From contig NZ_QEQK01000010.1 in assembly GCF_003151135.1 (NCBI RefSeq), positions 108,477 to 172,476 of the forward strand: a DNA stretch of 64,000 bases, in the 5' to 3' direction. The position numbers and the translations under genes were made by a program. The notes under the pieces were generated by a model. The model was not told the DNA's origin. It saw only the letters and a list, made by a program, of their open reading frames with translations, and made no database searches. This document shows, piece by piece, positions 29,461 to 37,956 of the stretch (positions are counted from its first letter, which is position 1; each line of letters opens with the position of its first letter). This stretch comes from Abyssibacter profundi. GTDB taxonomy: Bacteria; Pseudomonadota; Gammaproteobacteria; Nevskiales; OUC007.

Positions 29461-30928
29461 GAGTCTCCTCCAGATTCAGCACGGTCATCGCCCGGCGTCT
29501 AAGCGCCGGTTTATCGATTTTTCCGGCACCCGTGGTCGGGAGCTCGGTGAGATGCAGCACATGGCGCGGGATTTTGTATCCGGCCAGATGGGGTTTGAGC
29601 GCCTCGCGTAGCTGCTCGATGGGCCAGTCGCAGCCTGCGACGGCCGCCACGCCGGCCTCACCCCAGCGGGCGTCCGGCACAGGCAGAACGGCGCATTGTG
29701 TCGCCGGTGTGTGGGTCACGACCGCCTGCTCCACCTCTGCGGGGTAGACGTTCTCGCCCCCGGAGATGAACAGCTCCTTGCGCCGGCCGACAATGCGCCA
29801 AAGGCCATCCTCACCCACACGCGCAAGGTCGCCCGTCCACAGCCAACCGTTGCGTAGCGCGGCTTCGGTCTCATCGGGCTGGCCCAGGTAGCCGTCGAAA
29901 ACGTGCTCGCCGGCCAACGTCAGCTCCCCGACGGCCCCAGGCTCAACGGGCCGGCCATCGGGATCACGCAACACGGCCTGCGTGTCCGGCATCGGGCAGC
30001 CCACGGCATCGGGCGCGCGATCAGCGGCGGCCTGGTCGATGGTGAAGCAGTTCACGCCGGCCTCGGTGAGGCCGTAGCCCTGTCGAAACGGCACGCCTTT
30101 GGCGGCAAAGCGCGCCCTGATCGGGGCCGGGCAAGGCGCTCCACCCGAAATTGCAAATCGAACGCTGCTCAGGTCAGCGGTTTCGAATGCCGGATGCTCG
30201 GCCAGCATTTGGTACATGGTGGGCACCAGGAACAGGACCGTTGCCTGGTGCTGCTGCACGTCAGCCAGATAGGCGCCCGGGTCAAACTGCGGAAGCCACA
30301 CCACCCGTCCGCCTGTCGACCAGATGGGCGTACTCAAGACATTCACCGCCGCATGAAACGCGGGCGTGGCCTGCAGCACACAGTCGTCGCGGCTAAGGCC
30401 CCAAGCCAGCACCGTATTGCGCGCGTTGGCGAGGATCTGCCGCAAGGGAATACACGCGGCTTTTGGCAACCCGGTGCTACCGCCGGTTTGCAACAGCATC
30501 GCGGTCGCTGTTCGGTCTGCCGGCGGCAGGTCCAGAAGCGGCGACGCGCCCAGCCAAGCCTCACTTGGATCGACAGATTCGATCGGGCAGGTGGGTTGTC
30601 CGATCCGGTCTTCCCAATCCGGGGCGCAGAAAACCTGCGCCGGTCGAATCCGCTGGATCAGGCGGTGCTGTTCCGGGGCGGCCAGTCTCGTATTCAGCGG
30701 AGCGTAGACGACACCCGTCTGCATGCAGGCCAGCATCAGGTCGACATGAATGATGTGATTGGGCGCGAGCACGGCGACGGCGTCACCCGGCTGCACGCCG
30801 CGATCCTGCAATCCTGCGGCGCAGCGCAGCGCGCGCTCGGCCAGTTCTGCGTAGTCGTACCAGCAACCTGCCCAGTGCAGTGCAGGTCGTTCGGACCGCA
30901 GCGCCGATAAGAGGGGGTGCATGCTCAT
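29438..30928 (-). CDS. AMP-dependent acyl-CoA synthetase/ligase
   Basis: A 496-residue adenylate-forming enzyme that would activate a carboxylic acid with ATP, then load CoA. Motifs in order are TGGSTGLPK (phosphate loop), YGLTEAG, WTGDLARVGEDGLWRIVGR (hinge region) and the C-terminal catalytic lysine in TTGAGKIDKPAL. The ATG at 30928 overlaps the KAS III-like stop (ATGA). An ATG at 30940 is also in frame. Linked to lipases and a symporter, the substrate is probably a fatty or aromatic acid released outside and imported. The exact acid is not readable. Confidence 0.88.
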   Translation of the reverse strand: MSMHPLLSALRSERPALHWAGCWYDYAELAERALRCAAGLQDRGVQPGDAVAVLAPNHIIHVDLMLACMQTGVVYAPLNTRLAAPEQHRLIQRIRPAQVFCAPDWEDRIGQPTCPIESVDPSEAWLGASPLLDLPPADRTATAMLLQTGGSTGLPKAACIPLRQILANARNTVLAWGLSRDDCVLQATPAFHAAVNVLSTPIWSTGGRVVWLPQFDPGAYLADVQQHQATVLFLVPTMYQMLAEHPAFETADLSSVRFAISGGAPCPAPIRARFAAKGVPFRQGYGLTEAGVNCFTIDQAAADRAPDAVGCPMPDTQAVLRDPDGRPVEPGAVGELTLAGEHVFDGYLGQPDETEAALRNGWLWTGDLARVGEDGLWRIVGRRKELFISGGENVYPAEVEQAVVTHTPATQCAVLPVPDARWGEAGVAAVAGCDWPIEQLREALKPHLAGYKIPRHVLHLTELPTTGAGKIDKPALRRRAMTVLNLEETHEPAASG

Positions 30929-31932
30929 TCGCCCGACCATTCCAGGCAGATCGCGTTCCAGACATAGCCGATGCCCGCGGCGACCAGGACGGCCAGGCCG
31001 CCTGCCGGCAAACGCCCATCGGCAGCCGCCAGCTGGAGCGATAACACCTGATCGACCTGCCCCATATGGCCGTAATCAGCCAGGTAAATGGAGCGTTCCC
31101 GCGGAATGCCCAGGGTGTCCAGCACATGGTCGTGCGCGCTGCGTTTCATGTGCAGCATCGCAACGTGATCGACATCGCCCGGCGTTCGTCCAGAACGGGC
31201 CAGGGCGTCCTCGACCACACCGACGAAGTTCGCCATCGACTTTGCATCCAGGCGCGCCTTCATACCGGCCGGGTCGGGGACCGTCAGGCGATAGTCGCCG
31301 ACATTGTCGGCCGCAAGCGGCGTCCGCGTTCCACCGACCGGAACAATGACATCCAAAGAGAACGCGCCGTCTGTACGAAAGGCGCTGTCGAGGATGCGAT
31401 GTCCCCGCTCACCGCGCTGTACCACCATCGCCGCGCCGCCGGCCGCCAGGTTGTAGAGGAACCGAACATTGGGGTCGCGGTAGTCAATCAGGTCGCAGTT
31501 GCGATAGCCGCCCGCGATCAGCACGGTGTTCACGCGGGGGTCGGCGACAATCAGGTCACGCGCCTGCTTAAGGGCCAGCACGCTGGTCCCACATTTCTGG
31601 CCGATGTCGTAGGCCCAAGCGCGGTGGGCACCCAAGTCATGGGCCAGCTTGATACCCGATGTCCAGACCGGGTAGTCCTTGTGCTCCTCGTTCATCGAGA
31701 TGACCACGTCGACCTCGTCCGCGGCAACGCCGGCATCCGTCAGCGCTCGTTCGGCCGCTTTCACACCCATGGTGTTGGTGTGGTCGTCCGGCCCGGGGAG
31801 TCGCTTCTCGCGAATGCCCAACTTGTCGGTCACCACCCATTCCGGCAGATCCGCGGCGGCCGCGATGTCCGCGGCGGTCATGCGACGCTCTGGCAGGTAA
31901 CTGCCAAGCCCGGTGACGCCCACGTGGGTCAT
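30925..31932 (-). CDS. KAS III (FabH-like) condensing enzyme, atypical triad
   Basis: A 335-residue thiolase-fold protein of the 3-oxoacyl-ACP synthase III family, with GLGSYLPERRMT at the start, LGIREKRLPGPDDHTNTM and the nucleophile Cys114 in IGQKCGTSVLAL. The first His is His261 in MLHMKR, where FabH has HQAN. The position of FabH Asn274 appears to be His289 in DYGHMGQVD, giving a Cys-His-His set. It is coupled to the TetR gene upstream and the ligase downstream by 4-bp overlaps. It may condense or transfer the acyl-CoA made by the ligase. It is not a housekeeping fabH by context. Confidence 0.8.
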   Translation of the reverse strand: MTHVGVTGLGSYLPERRMTAADIAAAADLPEWVVTDKLGIREKRLPGPDDHTNTMGVKAAERALTDAGVAADEVDVVISMNEEHKDYPVWTSGIKLAHDLGAHRAWAYDIGQKCGTSVLALKQARDLIVADPRVNTVLIAGGYRNCDLIDYRDPNVRFLYNLAAGGAAMVVQRGERGHRILDSAFRTDGAFSLDVIVPVGGTRTPLAADNVGDYRLTVPDPAGMKARLDAKSMANFVGVVEDALARSGRTPGDVDHVAMLHMKRSAHDHVLDTLGIPRERSIYLADYGHMGQVDQVLSLQLAAADGRLPAGGLAVLVAAGIGYVWNAICLEWSGE

Positions 31933-32540
31933 CGGGGGGCCATCCCGTTGGCCAGCAGGTCCATGACGGCGTCCATGACAGCAGCCGGGGTTTCAATCCC
32001 GTCCCAGACCGCGAATCTCAGCCCCAGAAAATGGCCAATGCCCATGATGGCCCAGGCCCGTGTTTCGGCGTCACCGGGCGCGAGCTCCCCGCAGTCGGTC
32101 GCCTGTGCCAGCACGGCTGCGTACCCCGCGGCCAAGTCTCGGTAGTAGCACTTAAACAGGGCCTCGTCGACGAACTGCGACTCCTGGATGATCCGGTACA
32201 GATGGGGATGCTCGAACACATAGCGGACAAAGCCTTCGAGACCCATGCGTTCGGCGGTCATGCGATCGGGTGCACCGGAGACCGCTTCGGCCATGGCCCG
32301 CCGCACGCCGACGGACACGTCAGCAACCAGTGCGCGAAAAGCCGCTTCCTTGCTGTCGAAGTACAGGTAGTAAGTCCCCTGTCCGACACCCGCTTCGCTG
32401 GTAATCCCGGAGACCGAGGCGGCGTGATAGCCCTTCTGGCCGAACTCGGCTTCGGCCGCAGCCAGCAAACGGCGGCGCGTGGCCTCTCCGCGTTTGGTTG
32501 CAGGCTTCTTGATCGCCACGACTTTGTCGTTGCGCGTCAT
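31929..32540 (-). CDS. TetR-family regulator of the lipid operon
   Basis: A 203-residue repressor with an N-terminal helix-turn-helix (about 22-68) reading VSGITSEAGVGQGTYYLYF, then a ligand-binding helical domain. It is the first gene of the nine-gene minus-strand unit and divergent from the PhaB-like reductase. The 266-bp spacer holds a 22-bp palindrome (32646-32667) that is the obvious operator candidate. Acyl-CoA is a common ligand of such regulators, but that is inference here. Confidence 0.88.
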   Translation of the reverse strand: MTRNDKVVAIKKPATKRGEATRRRLLAAAEAEFGQKGYHAASVSGITSEAGVGQGTYYLYFDSKEAAFRALVADVSVGVRRAMAEAVSGAPDRMTAERMGLEGFVRYVFEHPHLYRIIQESQFVDEALFKCYYRDLAAGYAAVLAQATDCGELAPGDAETRAWAIMGIGHFLGLRFAVWDGIETPAAVMDAVMDLLANGMAPR

Positions 32541-32645
32541 GTCTCGTCCTCGGGCCGTGATCCGGCCGGCTTGTCTCGCACACGGGCCCTGTCGGTGGCT
32601 TGAATGCCGGCGGTCTTGCCCGCTTGATACGGGTCTTGCCGCTCT

Positions 32646-32667
32646 AACCTGACAGGTGATTCAGGTT
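32646..32667. promoter_or_regulatory. Palindromic operator candidate between TetR and reductase genes
   Basis: Perfect 7-bp arms AACCTGA (32646-32652) and TCAGGTT (32661-32667) with an 8-nt centre, a typical TetR-type operator size. It lies 106 bp before the TetR start and 140 bp before the reductase start, so it could control both divergent units. Confidence 0.6.
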
Positions 32668-32806
32668 TCAGTACGCTAGAGCTCGCTTCGGCCGCTGTCA
32701 ACCACAATCAGACTGCGACGAACCCGGCAGGGCCCGGTGCGGCCCATCACAAGATCACAACCCGGCGACTCGATACCGGGGACGCTAGCAACGAGAGGAG
32801 CACACA

Positions 32807-33541
32807 ATGGAACAGCGCATCGCCATCGTCACCGGAGGCACCGGGACCATCGGAACGGAGATCTGCCGCGCCCTGGCCGCCGACGGCTGGACGGTGGCCG
32901 CCATCGGACACCCCAGCGAAGCCGATCGCATCGAACAGTGGGTTCAGCAGGCCGGCTTCCCCGTCAAGGCCTGGCTGGCGGAGTTGGCCGACTTTGCGGC
33001 CGCCGGCGACACACTGGCAGCCATTGCCGCGGAGATGGGGCCTGTTGAGGCGCTGGTCAACGCCGCCGGTATCACGCGGGACGCACCGCTAAAACGCATG
33101 GATGTCGCGGCTTGGCAGGCGGTCATGGATGCCAATCTCAACAGCGTGTTCAACAGCTGTCGACAGGTCATTCCCGGCATGATCGCCGCTGAAAATGGTC
33201 GCATCGTGAACATATCGTCTGTAAACGGCCAAAAGGGCCAGTTCGGCCAGACCAATTACTCTGCGGCCAAGGCCGGGATGCACGGCTTCACCATGGCACT
33301 GGCTCAGGAAGTGGCCCGACACAACATCACCGTCAATACCGTGTCGCCGGGCTATATCGATTCCCCGATGATTCGCGCGGTGCCGGAGCCGGTGCGCGAG
33401 CGCATTCTCGCCGGCATACCGGCGGGTCGTTTCGGACGGCCGGAGGAGATCGCGGAGGTCGTCGCCTTTCTATGCCGCCCGACCACGGCTTACATCAATG
33501 GCGCGAACATTCCGGTGAACGGCGCGCAGTTCACGCACTGA
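32807..33541 (+). CDS. PhaB-like 3-oxoacyl/acetoacetyl-CoA reductase
   Basis: A 244-residue SDR with cofactor motif TGGTGTIG and a catalytic Tyr-x3-Lys in GQTNYSAAKAGMHGF. The block NGQKGQFGQTNYSAAKAGMH is characteristic of acetoacetyl-CoA reductases (PhaB). It reduces 3-oxoacyl-CoA to 3-hydroxyacyl-CoA with NADPH. A strong ribosome site GAGGAG precedes the ATG at 32807. No phaA or phaC is nearby. Being divergent from the KAS III/ligase operon, it may act on the product of the condensing enzyme instead of in PHB storage (inference). Confidence 0.82.
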   Translation: MEQRIAIVTGGTGTIGTEICRALAADGWTVAAIGHPSEADRIEQWVQQAGFPVKAWLAELADFAAAGDTLAAIAAEMGPVEALVNAAGITRDAPLKRMDVAAWQAVMDANLNSVFNSCRQVIPGMIAAENGRIVNISSVNGQKGQFGQTNYSAAKAGMHGFTMALAQEVARHNITVNTVSPGYIDSPMIRAVPEPVRERILAGIPAGRFGRPEEIAEVVAFLCRPTTAYINGANIPVNGAQFTH

Positions 33542-33684
33542 GGGCTGTCGGGTTGTCGCGACGGGGCGAAGCCGCTGAATCCGCCAGGGTTTGCGAGGGA
33601 TACCGCTCCGCCGCGCAACAGGCCCCTGTCTCTAACAAGCGACAGAACTCGGCACTAAGCTGCTGATTTATCGTGTGATTTTTG

Positions 33685-33699
33685 TGGCACGCCGATTGC
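33685..33699 (+). promoter_or_regulatory. Sigma-54 (-24/-12) promoter candidate
   Basis: TGGCACG at 33685-33691, 4 nt, then TTGC at 33696-33699, with the required 10 nt between the GG and GC doublets. This matches the RpoN consensus at nearly every conserved base. It lies 53 bp upstream of the EF-hand ATG. A similar element sits at 51575-51589. Confidence 0.65.
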
Positions 33700-33751
33700 G
33701 CGATGGATAGCGCATCACTTGCTATTCATTCGCATGACAGGAGGTCACGAC

Positions 33752-34057
33752 ATGACCCGATTCATCATCACCACCGCCGCCGCCCTGTTCGCAGGCTCTG
33801 CACTCGCCGGCAACACGCTGGGCGCTGACGTCAACGCCGATGTGGGCATCGACCTGTCTGGACAGACAGACACCGAGTTCTCGACGCTGGACGCCAATGG
33901 CGACGGCATGATCAGCCAGGCCGAGGCCGAAGCGGATAGCACCGCGTCCATACGCTTTAACGAAGTGGATGAGAACCATGACGACATGCTGACCCGCGCC
34001 GAATTCTCTGCGATTGCGTCTAGCTCCGCCGAGATGGAAGACGAAACCGCCGAATAA
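33752..34057 (+). CDS. Small exported EF-hand protein
   Basis: A 101-residue protein with the signal peptide MTRFIITTAAALFAGSALA and two EF-hand loops, DANGDGMISQAE (canonical) and DENHDDMLTRAE. Calcium binding in the periplasm is likely. The ATG at 33752 follows a strong ribosome site, AGGAGGT. It is a single gene behind a sigma-54-like promoter and in front of a strong terminator, so it is an independent transcript. The function is unknown. Confidence 0.8.
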   Translation: MTRFIITTAAALFAGSALAGNTLGADVNADVGIDLSGQTDTEFSTLDANGDGMISQAEAEADSTASIRFNEVDENHDDMLTRAEFSAIASSSAEMEDETAE

Positions 34058-34105
34058 TTCGGTGCCGCAAAGGCGTGAGTCCGCGCTGTGCGCGGCTCTA
34101 CGCGA

Positions 34106-34139
34106 GGGGCGACCTGTGCAAACGGGTCGCCCCTTTTTT
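34106..34139 (+). terminator. Rho-independent terminator after the EF-hand gene
   Basis: A 9-bp stem GGGGCGACC/GGTCGCCCC (34106-34114 with 34125-34133), a 10-nt loop, and six Ts at 34134-34139. Confidence 0.9.
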
Positions 34140-34158
34140 GTTGGCGTGACCCCAGGGT

Positions 34159-35151
34159 CTAGTCGCCCAACCGGACCACCGTGCGACCGGTCTGTGACCC
34201 AGCCATCATGTCCGCGCAAGCAGCCGGCACTTCATCCAACCCGATCTCGCGCGTCACGATGGTGTTCATCACTGCCGGCTTCCAGTCGCTGGCCAGGTGA
34301 TCCCAGACATCGAGCCGGCGCGACATCGGGCACTCCACCGAGTGGATACCCACCATCGACACACCCCGCAGAATCAGTGGCAGCACCGTCAAATCCAGCT
34401 TGACGCCTCCGGCCAAACCGATGCTCGCGACATTGCCGTATTCAACAACGCTGCGCACCAGACGGGACAGCAAATCGCCCCCGACATTGTCGATGACACC
34501 ACCGTAGCGTCCGGATTCCAGCGGTCGATCACCAATGGCCAGATCATCGGGAGCGATGATCTCGGAGGCGCCCAGGCCACGGAGATAATCTGCCGCGGAC
34601 GCCTTGCGCGAGACGGCGTGCACGTCGTAGCCCAGCTGGCTGAGAATCGCGATGGCATACGAACCCACCCCGCCGGTCGCGCCGGTGACCGCCACAGGCC
34701 CCAATTCGGGATCCTGTCCGTTGTCGAGCAACCGTGACATGGCCAGACCGGCCGTGAAGCCGGCGGTGCCGTAGGCCATGGCCTCCCGTAGTGACAAGCC
34801 TTCAGGCAACCGGACGACACGATCAGCGGGCAGGGTCACCGATGTGGCCAAACCGCCATCCCGCGTCTCCGACAGGCCATAGCCCGTCACCAGCACAGGA
34901 TCGCCTTCGAAAAACCCTTCGGCGCGTGATGCCTCGACCACACCTGAGACGTCGATCCCGGCGGTCAGGGGAAACTGTCGGAGAATCTTGCCCTTGCCGG
35001 TGACCGCCAGCGCGTCCTTGTAGTTCAGGCCGGACCACTGCGCCCGGATGCGCAACTCGCCCGGCCCCGGATCCGGCGCCGACCAGGCCTCGATCCGGGC
35101 CTCGGTCCCCTGTTCCTGTCGATGTACGCGGAGAGCGCGTCCCTGTTCCAT
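34159..35151 (-). CDS. acuI: AcuI-type acrylyl-CoA reductase / MDR quinone oxidoreductase
   Basis: A 330-residue zinc-free medium-chain reductase of the YhdH/AcuI family, which reduces acryloyl-CoA to propionyl-CoA with NADPH and detoxifies it. It shows the N-terminal GLNYKDALAVTGKGKI block, GIDVSGVV, the nucleotide motif VTGATGGVGSYAI, and the C-terminal SQTGRTVVRL, all family features. It is a single gene converging on the EF-hand terminator. The YhdH/AcuI branch is well supported. The physiological substrate here is inferred from family membership. Confidence 0.85.
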   Translation of the reverse strand: MEQGRALRVHRQEQGTEARIEAWSAPDPGPGELRIRAQWSGLNYKDALAVTGKGKILRQFPLTAGIDVSGVVEASRAEGFFEGDPVLVTGYGLSETRDGGLATSVTLPADRVVRLPEGLSLREAMAYGTAGFTAGLAMSRLLDNGQDPELGPVAVTGATGGVGSYAIAILSQLGYDVHAVSRKASAADYLRGLGASEIIAPDDLAIGDRPLESGRYGGVIDNVGGDLLSRLVRSVVEYGNVASIGLAGGVKLDLTVLPLILRGVSMVGIHSVECPMSRRLDVWDHLASDWKPAVMNTIVTREIGLDEVPAACADMMAGSQTGRTVVRLGD

Positions 35152-35472
35152 GGGGCAATGCCTGGGCCAAATGAGCGCCTATGGTAACGGGGCGTCGCCG
35201 GAACTCACGCCCACCGTTGGCAACTCGGCCAGAGGGATCGTAAAGACTCCGTGAATTTCAGCCGCGTCGCCGACCCGCGAACCGATTAGCGGATTGCGTC
35301 AGCAGAACAACGGTGGGCCAATTCAGGCGTCGTCAGCGGCGTGATGACCACCGGTTTACACCATGTCGGCTATAAACGCGCGAGCACGTAGATTAATCGT
35401 GCGCCCGTCGTTGATTCGAGGCAGACCAGCAGGCATTTGAGTTTGAGTTCCGCAACAGGCATCAAACTATCC
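35152..35472. other. Intergenic region with an 11-bp inverted repeat
   Basis: About 320 bp between the divergent acuI and diguanylate cyclase genes, with no gene I can support. It contains GCCCACCGTTG at 35209-35219 and its exact reverse complement at 35308-35318, enclosing 88 bp. This could fold as a long hairpin or be a small MITE-like insertion. No target duplication is obvious. Confidence 0.45.
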
Positions 35473-36825
35473 ATGATCTGGGCGCAGTGCTCTCCGGAGC
35501 TGCGCTGGCGCGTCTGTGCGGCCCTGCTTTTCGCCGCCATACTCGCCATCGGCGAGGCCTGTATCCGGCTCTACGAGCAATCTGCCCAGGCCGAAGCGCA
35601 CACCGATGCGGCCGTCGCACTCGGACAGGCACAGGCCCGCGTCGAGAGCGAGCTGGGCTCGTTGCTGTATCTAAGCAGCGGCCTCAGCGCGTATTTCACC
35701 TTGAACGCAGACCGTCTGGACGCCGGTGAAGTCACCGAGTTGTTCGCGCTGCTCTACGCCGACACCGAACATGTCCGCAACTTCGGGCTGGCCATCGGCT
35801 ATGTGCTGGCACACGTGTATCCGGAAGCCGGCAACTCAACCGCCGTGGGGCTGGATTACCGCAAGCTGCCGCGCCAGTACGAAGCCGTGCAACAAGCCAT
35901 TAACTCCGGCCAACCCACCTTGTCACCACTGCTGGACCTGGCCCAGGGCGGGCAGGGCGTGATCTACCGCGCGCCCATCTTCCGGCAGGGCGAGTACTGG
36001 GGGCTGCTCAGCACCGTGATCGATATTCGCGGATTGCTGCTGGACGTCTTTGCCGACCCGGCGTTTCGGGATTTGTCGGTTGCCGTGCGTGATGACGGCC
36101 CGGGGGGCGCCGTCATGTGGGGCGCTGCCGACCTCTTCGACGCCCCCGGCCATCCGCTGCTGGTATCGGACTTCGGCTGGAATTACGTCGCGGAACCCCA
36201 GCGCGATCCCCGGACGGTGGTCACGCTCTGGGTTCTGCGCGGCTTTGCCGTGATTTTGGCCTTGTCGCTGGCATTCAGCCTCTATATGGGCCTGCAACAC
36301 CGCGAAGATTTGATCCGCCTGTCGCAGGAGGACACGCTGACCGGCTTGGCCAACCGGCGGCGCCTGGACGAGCGCATTCGTCAGGGCCTGCACCAGCTGC
36401 GAGTCCACGGCCGCCGGGGATTCATCCTGATTTTCGTTGACCTGGATGGTTTCAAACAGATCAACGACAGCATGGGCCACCGCGCCGGCGACGCCGTTCT
36501 CGCCGAGGTGGCTAATCGGCTGATCACACTCAGTCGGGAAGCCGACCTGCCGGCCCGCTGGGGCGGTGATGAATTCGCCATCTACCTGAGCGCCAACGAA
36601 CCGCAGTCGGTGGAATCGGTGCTGGCGCGTTTTCGCACCGTGTTCGACCGCCCCGTCAGCTTCAACGGGACCTCGATCATCGTGCGCGGCTCCATCGGCT
36701 ATGCACAGGCGCCGGCGGATGGCCTGACGGAACAGGAGCTGGTCGCCGCGGCAGACCGACGCATGTACCGCCAGAAGTCCGAGCGCCCGGGACTACGCAC
36801 CCTGCCCACCGGAGCCGGGCGCTAG
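35473..36825 (+). CDS. CHASE-domain diguanylate cyclase
   Basis: A 450-residue membrane protein that should make c-di-GMP. An N-terminal helix is followed by a periplasmic CHASE-type sensor domain (about residues 45-260, with YEAVQQAINSGQPTLSPLLD), a second membrane helix near VLRGFAVILALSLAFSLY, and a GGDEF domain. The active-site motif is intact, WGGDEFAIYL, and FVDLDGFKQINDSMGH is the metal/substrate region. An RxxD inhibitory site is not obvious. The frame is open to a TTG at 35437, but the ATG at 35473 is a better start. Confidence 0.88.
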   Translation: MIWAQCSPELRWRVCAALLFAAILAIGEACIRLYEQSAQAEAHTDAAVALGQAQARVESELGSLLYLSSGLSAYFTLNADRLDAGEVTELFALLYADTEHVRNFGLAIGYVLAHVYPEAGNSTAVGLDYRKLPRQYEAVQQAINSGQPTLSPLLDLAQGGQGVIYRAPIFRQGEYWGLLSTVIDIRGLLLDVFADPAFRDLSVAVRDDGPGGAVMWGAADLFDAPGHPLLVSDFGWNYVAEPQRDPRTVVTLWVLRGFAVILALSLAFSLYMGLQHREDLIRLSQEDTLTGLANRRRLDERIRQGLHQLRVHGRRGFILIFVDLDGFKQINDSMGHRAGDAVLAEVANRLITLSREADLPARWGGDEFAIYLSANEPQSVESVLARFRTVFDRPVSFNGTSIIVRGSIGYAQAPADGLTEQELVAAADRRMYRQKSERPGLRTLPTGAGR

Positions 36826-36895
36826 GCAGTCGCCTGGACGAACAGACAGCGACCGGGCAGTCCAGGCATCATGCCTGCCCACTTTGCTGAATCGA

Positions 36896-37531
36896 ATGCT
36901 GATGGCCCAGTACACCCTGCATGAGCAAACCGGCCTGGAGTTAGGCGATCTGCCGAGCAATCCGCTGGAAGGCGTACGGGACTGGGTCGCCGCCGCCCGT
37001 GAGGCCGGGCAAATCGAACCGGTTGCCGCCACGCTAGCAACCGCGGACGACTCCGGCATGCCGGCGGCGCGCATTGTTCTGGTCAAGCAATTCGCCGACG
37101 ATGGCGTCGCGTTCTACACCAATCACGACAGCAACAAGGGGCGAGACCTCGCCGCCAACCCACGCGCTGCGCTGTGCTTTTGGTGGGATCGCCTGCAACG
37201 CCAGGTCCGGCTGGCCGGGCCGGTGCAGCGCATGCCGCAATCCGAGGCCGACCACTATTTCCAGAGCCGACCGCGGGGCAGCCGTATCGGGGCCTGGGCA
37301 TCCGAACAGTCCCGGCCGGTCGACTCCCGCGAGGCGCTGGAAGCCCGTGTGGAGGCCGTCGCCGAACAATTCGGGGACGAGGACATCCCGATTCCGGATT
37401 TCTGGGGTGGCTACTGGCTGCGCCCGGCGGTCGTTGAGTTCTGGCAGGGGCGCAACAATCGGCTGCACGACCGCATCTGCTACCGGCGTGGCGAGCACGG
37501 CGACTGGCAGCGCGAGCGACTGGAGCCATGA
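36896..37531 (+). CDS. pdxH: Pyridoxine/pyridoxamine 5'-phosphate oxidase
   Basis: FMN enzyme making pyridoxal 5'-phosphate, the last step of B6 synthesis. The 211-residue product contains PAARIVLVKQFADDGVAFYTN, NSNKG-like SNKGRDLAANP, the conserved SRIGAWASEQSRPV segment, and the C-terminal PDFWGGYWLRPAVVEFWQG signature. ATG codons at 36896 and 36902 are both possible. It overlaps the next small membrane gene by 4 bp. Confidence 0.95.
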   Translation: MLMAQYTLHEQTGLELGDLPSNPLEGVRDWVAAAREAGQIEPVAATLATADDSGMPAARIVLVKQFADDGVAFYTNHDSNKGRDLAANPRAALCFWWDRLQRQVRLAGPVQRMPQSEADHYFQSRPRGSRIGAWASEQSRPVDSREALEARVEAVAEQFGDEDIPIPDFWGGYWLRPAVVEFWQGRNNRLHDRICYRRGEHGDWQRERLEP

Positions 37532-37935
37532 GCGCGCTGTGGCGACGCTTTATCGCGTCGAACCAGTCATTCATGCGACTGCCCTTGTGGGTCCGCGTCT
37601 GGATTCTGGGCGGCCTGGGCTTGGTCAATGCAGCCGCGCTGCTGCTCACGCACTGGCCCACGGGCTACTGGGCCAGCTGGGCGCTGGCCGCGATCATCGC
37701 AATCAACCTCCCGATGGTCCTCATCCAGCAGGGATATAGCCGCGCATTGGCGATACCCCACCTGCTGGTATGGATTCCGCTTTGCGCCTACGCAGCCCTG
37801 CGGCTAACAGCAACAGAGGCCAGCGACGGCGAACGGGTGTACGCCGCCCTGCTGCTCGCGGTCAATGGCACGTCCGTCGCCTTCGACCTGTTCGATAGCT
37901 GGCGCTGGCTGCGAGGAGACCGGGCCGTCGCCTGA
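37528..37935 (+). CDS. Small hypothetical membrane protein
   Basis: A 135-residue protein with about four hydrophobic stretches (for example VWILGGLGLVNAAALLL and WALAAIIAINLPMVLI). No family is recognised. The ATGA overlap with pdxH means it is cotranslated with it. The C-terminus ends near a charged WRWLRGD. Confidence 0.65.
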   Translation: MSALWRRFIASNQSFMRLPLWVRVWILGGLGLVNAAALLLTHWPTGYWASWALAAIIAINLPMVLIQQGYSRALAIPHLLVWIPLCAYAALRLTATEASDGERVYAALLLAVNGTSVAFDLFDSWRWLRGDRAVA

Positions 37936-37956
37936 TCCGACGACCCGGGGTCCGGC

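Noticed and set aside
32807..33541. Assignment as phaB of a PHB storage operon
   Set aside because: No phaA, phaC, phasin or phaR is present nearby, so only a PhaB-like reductase is claimed.
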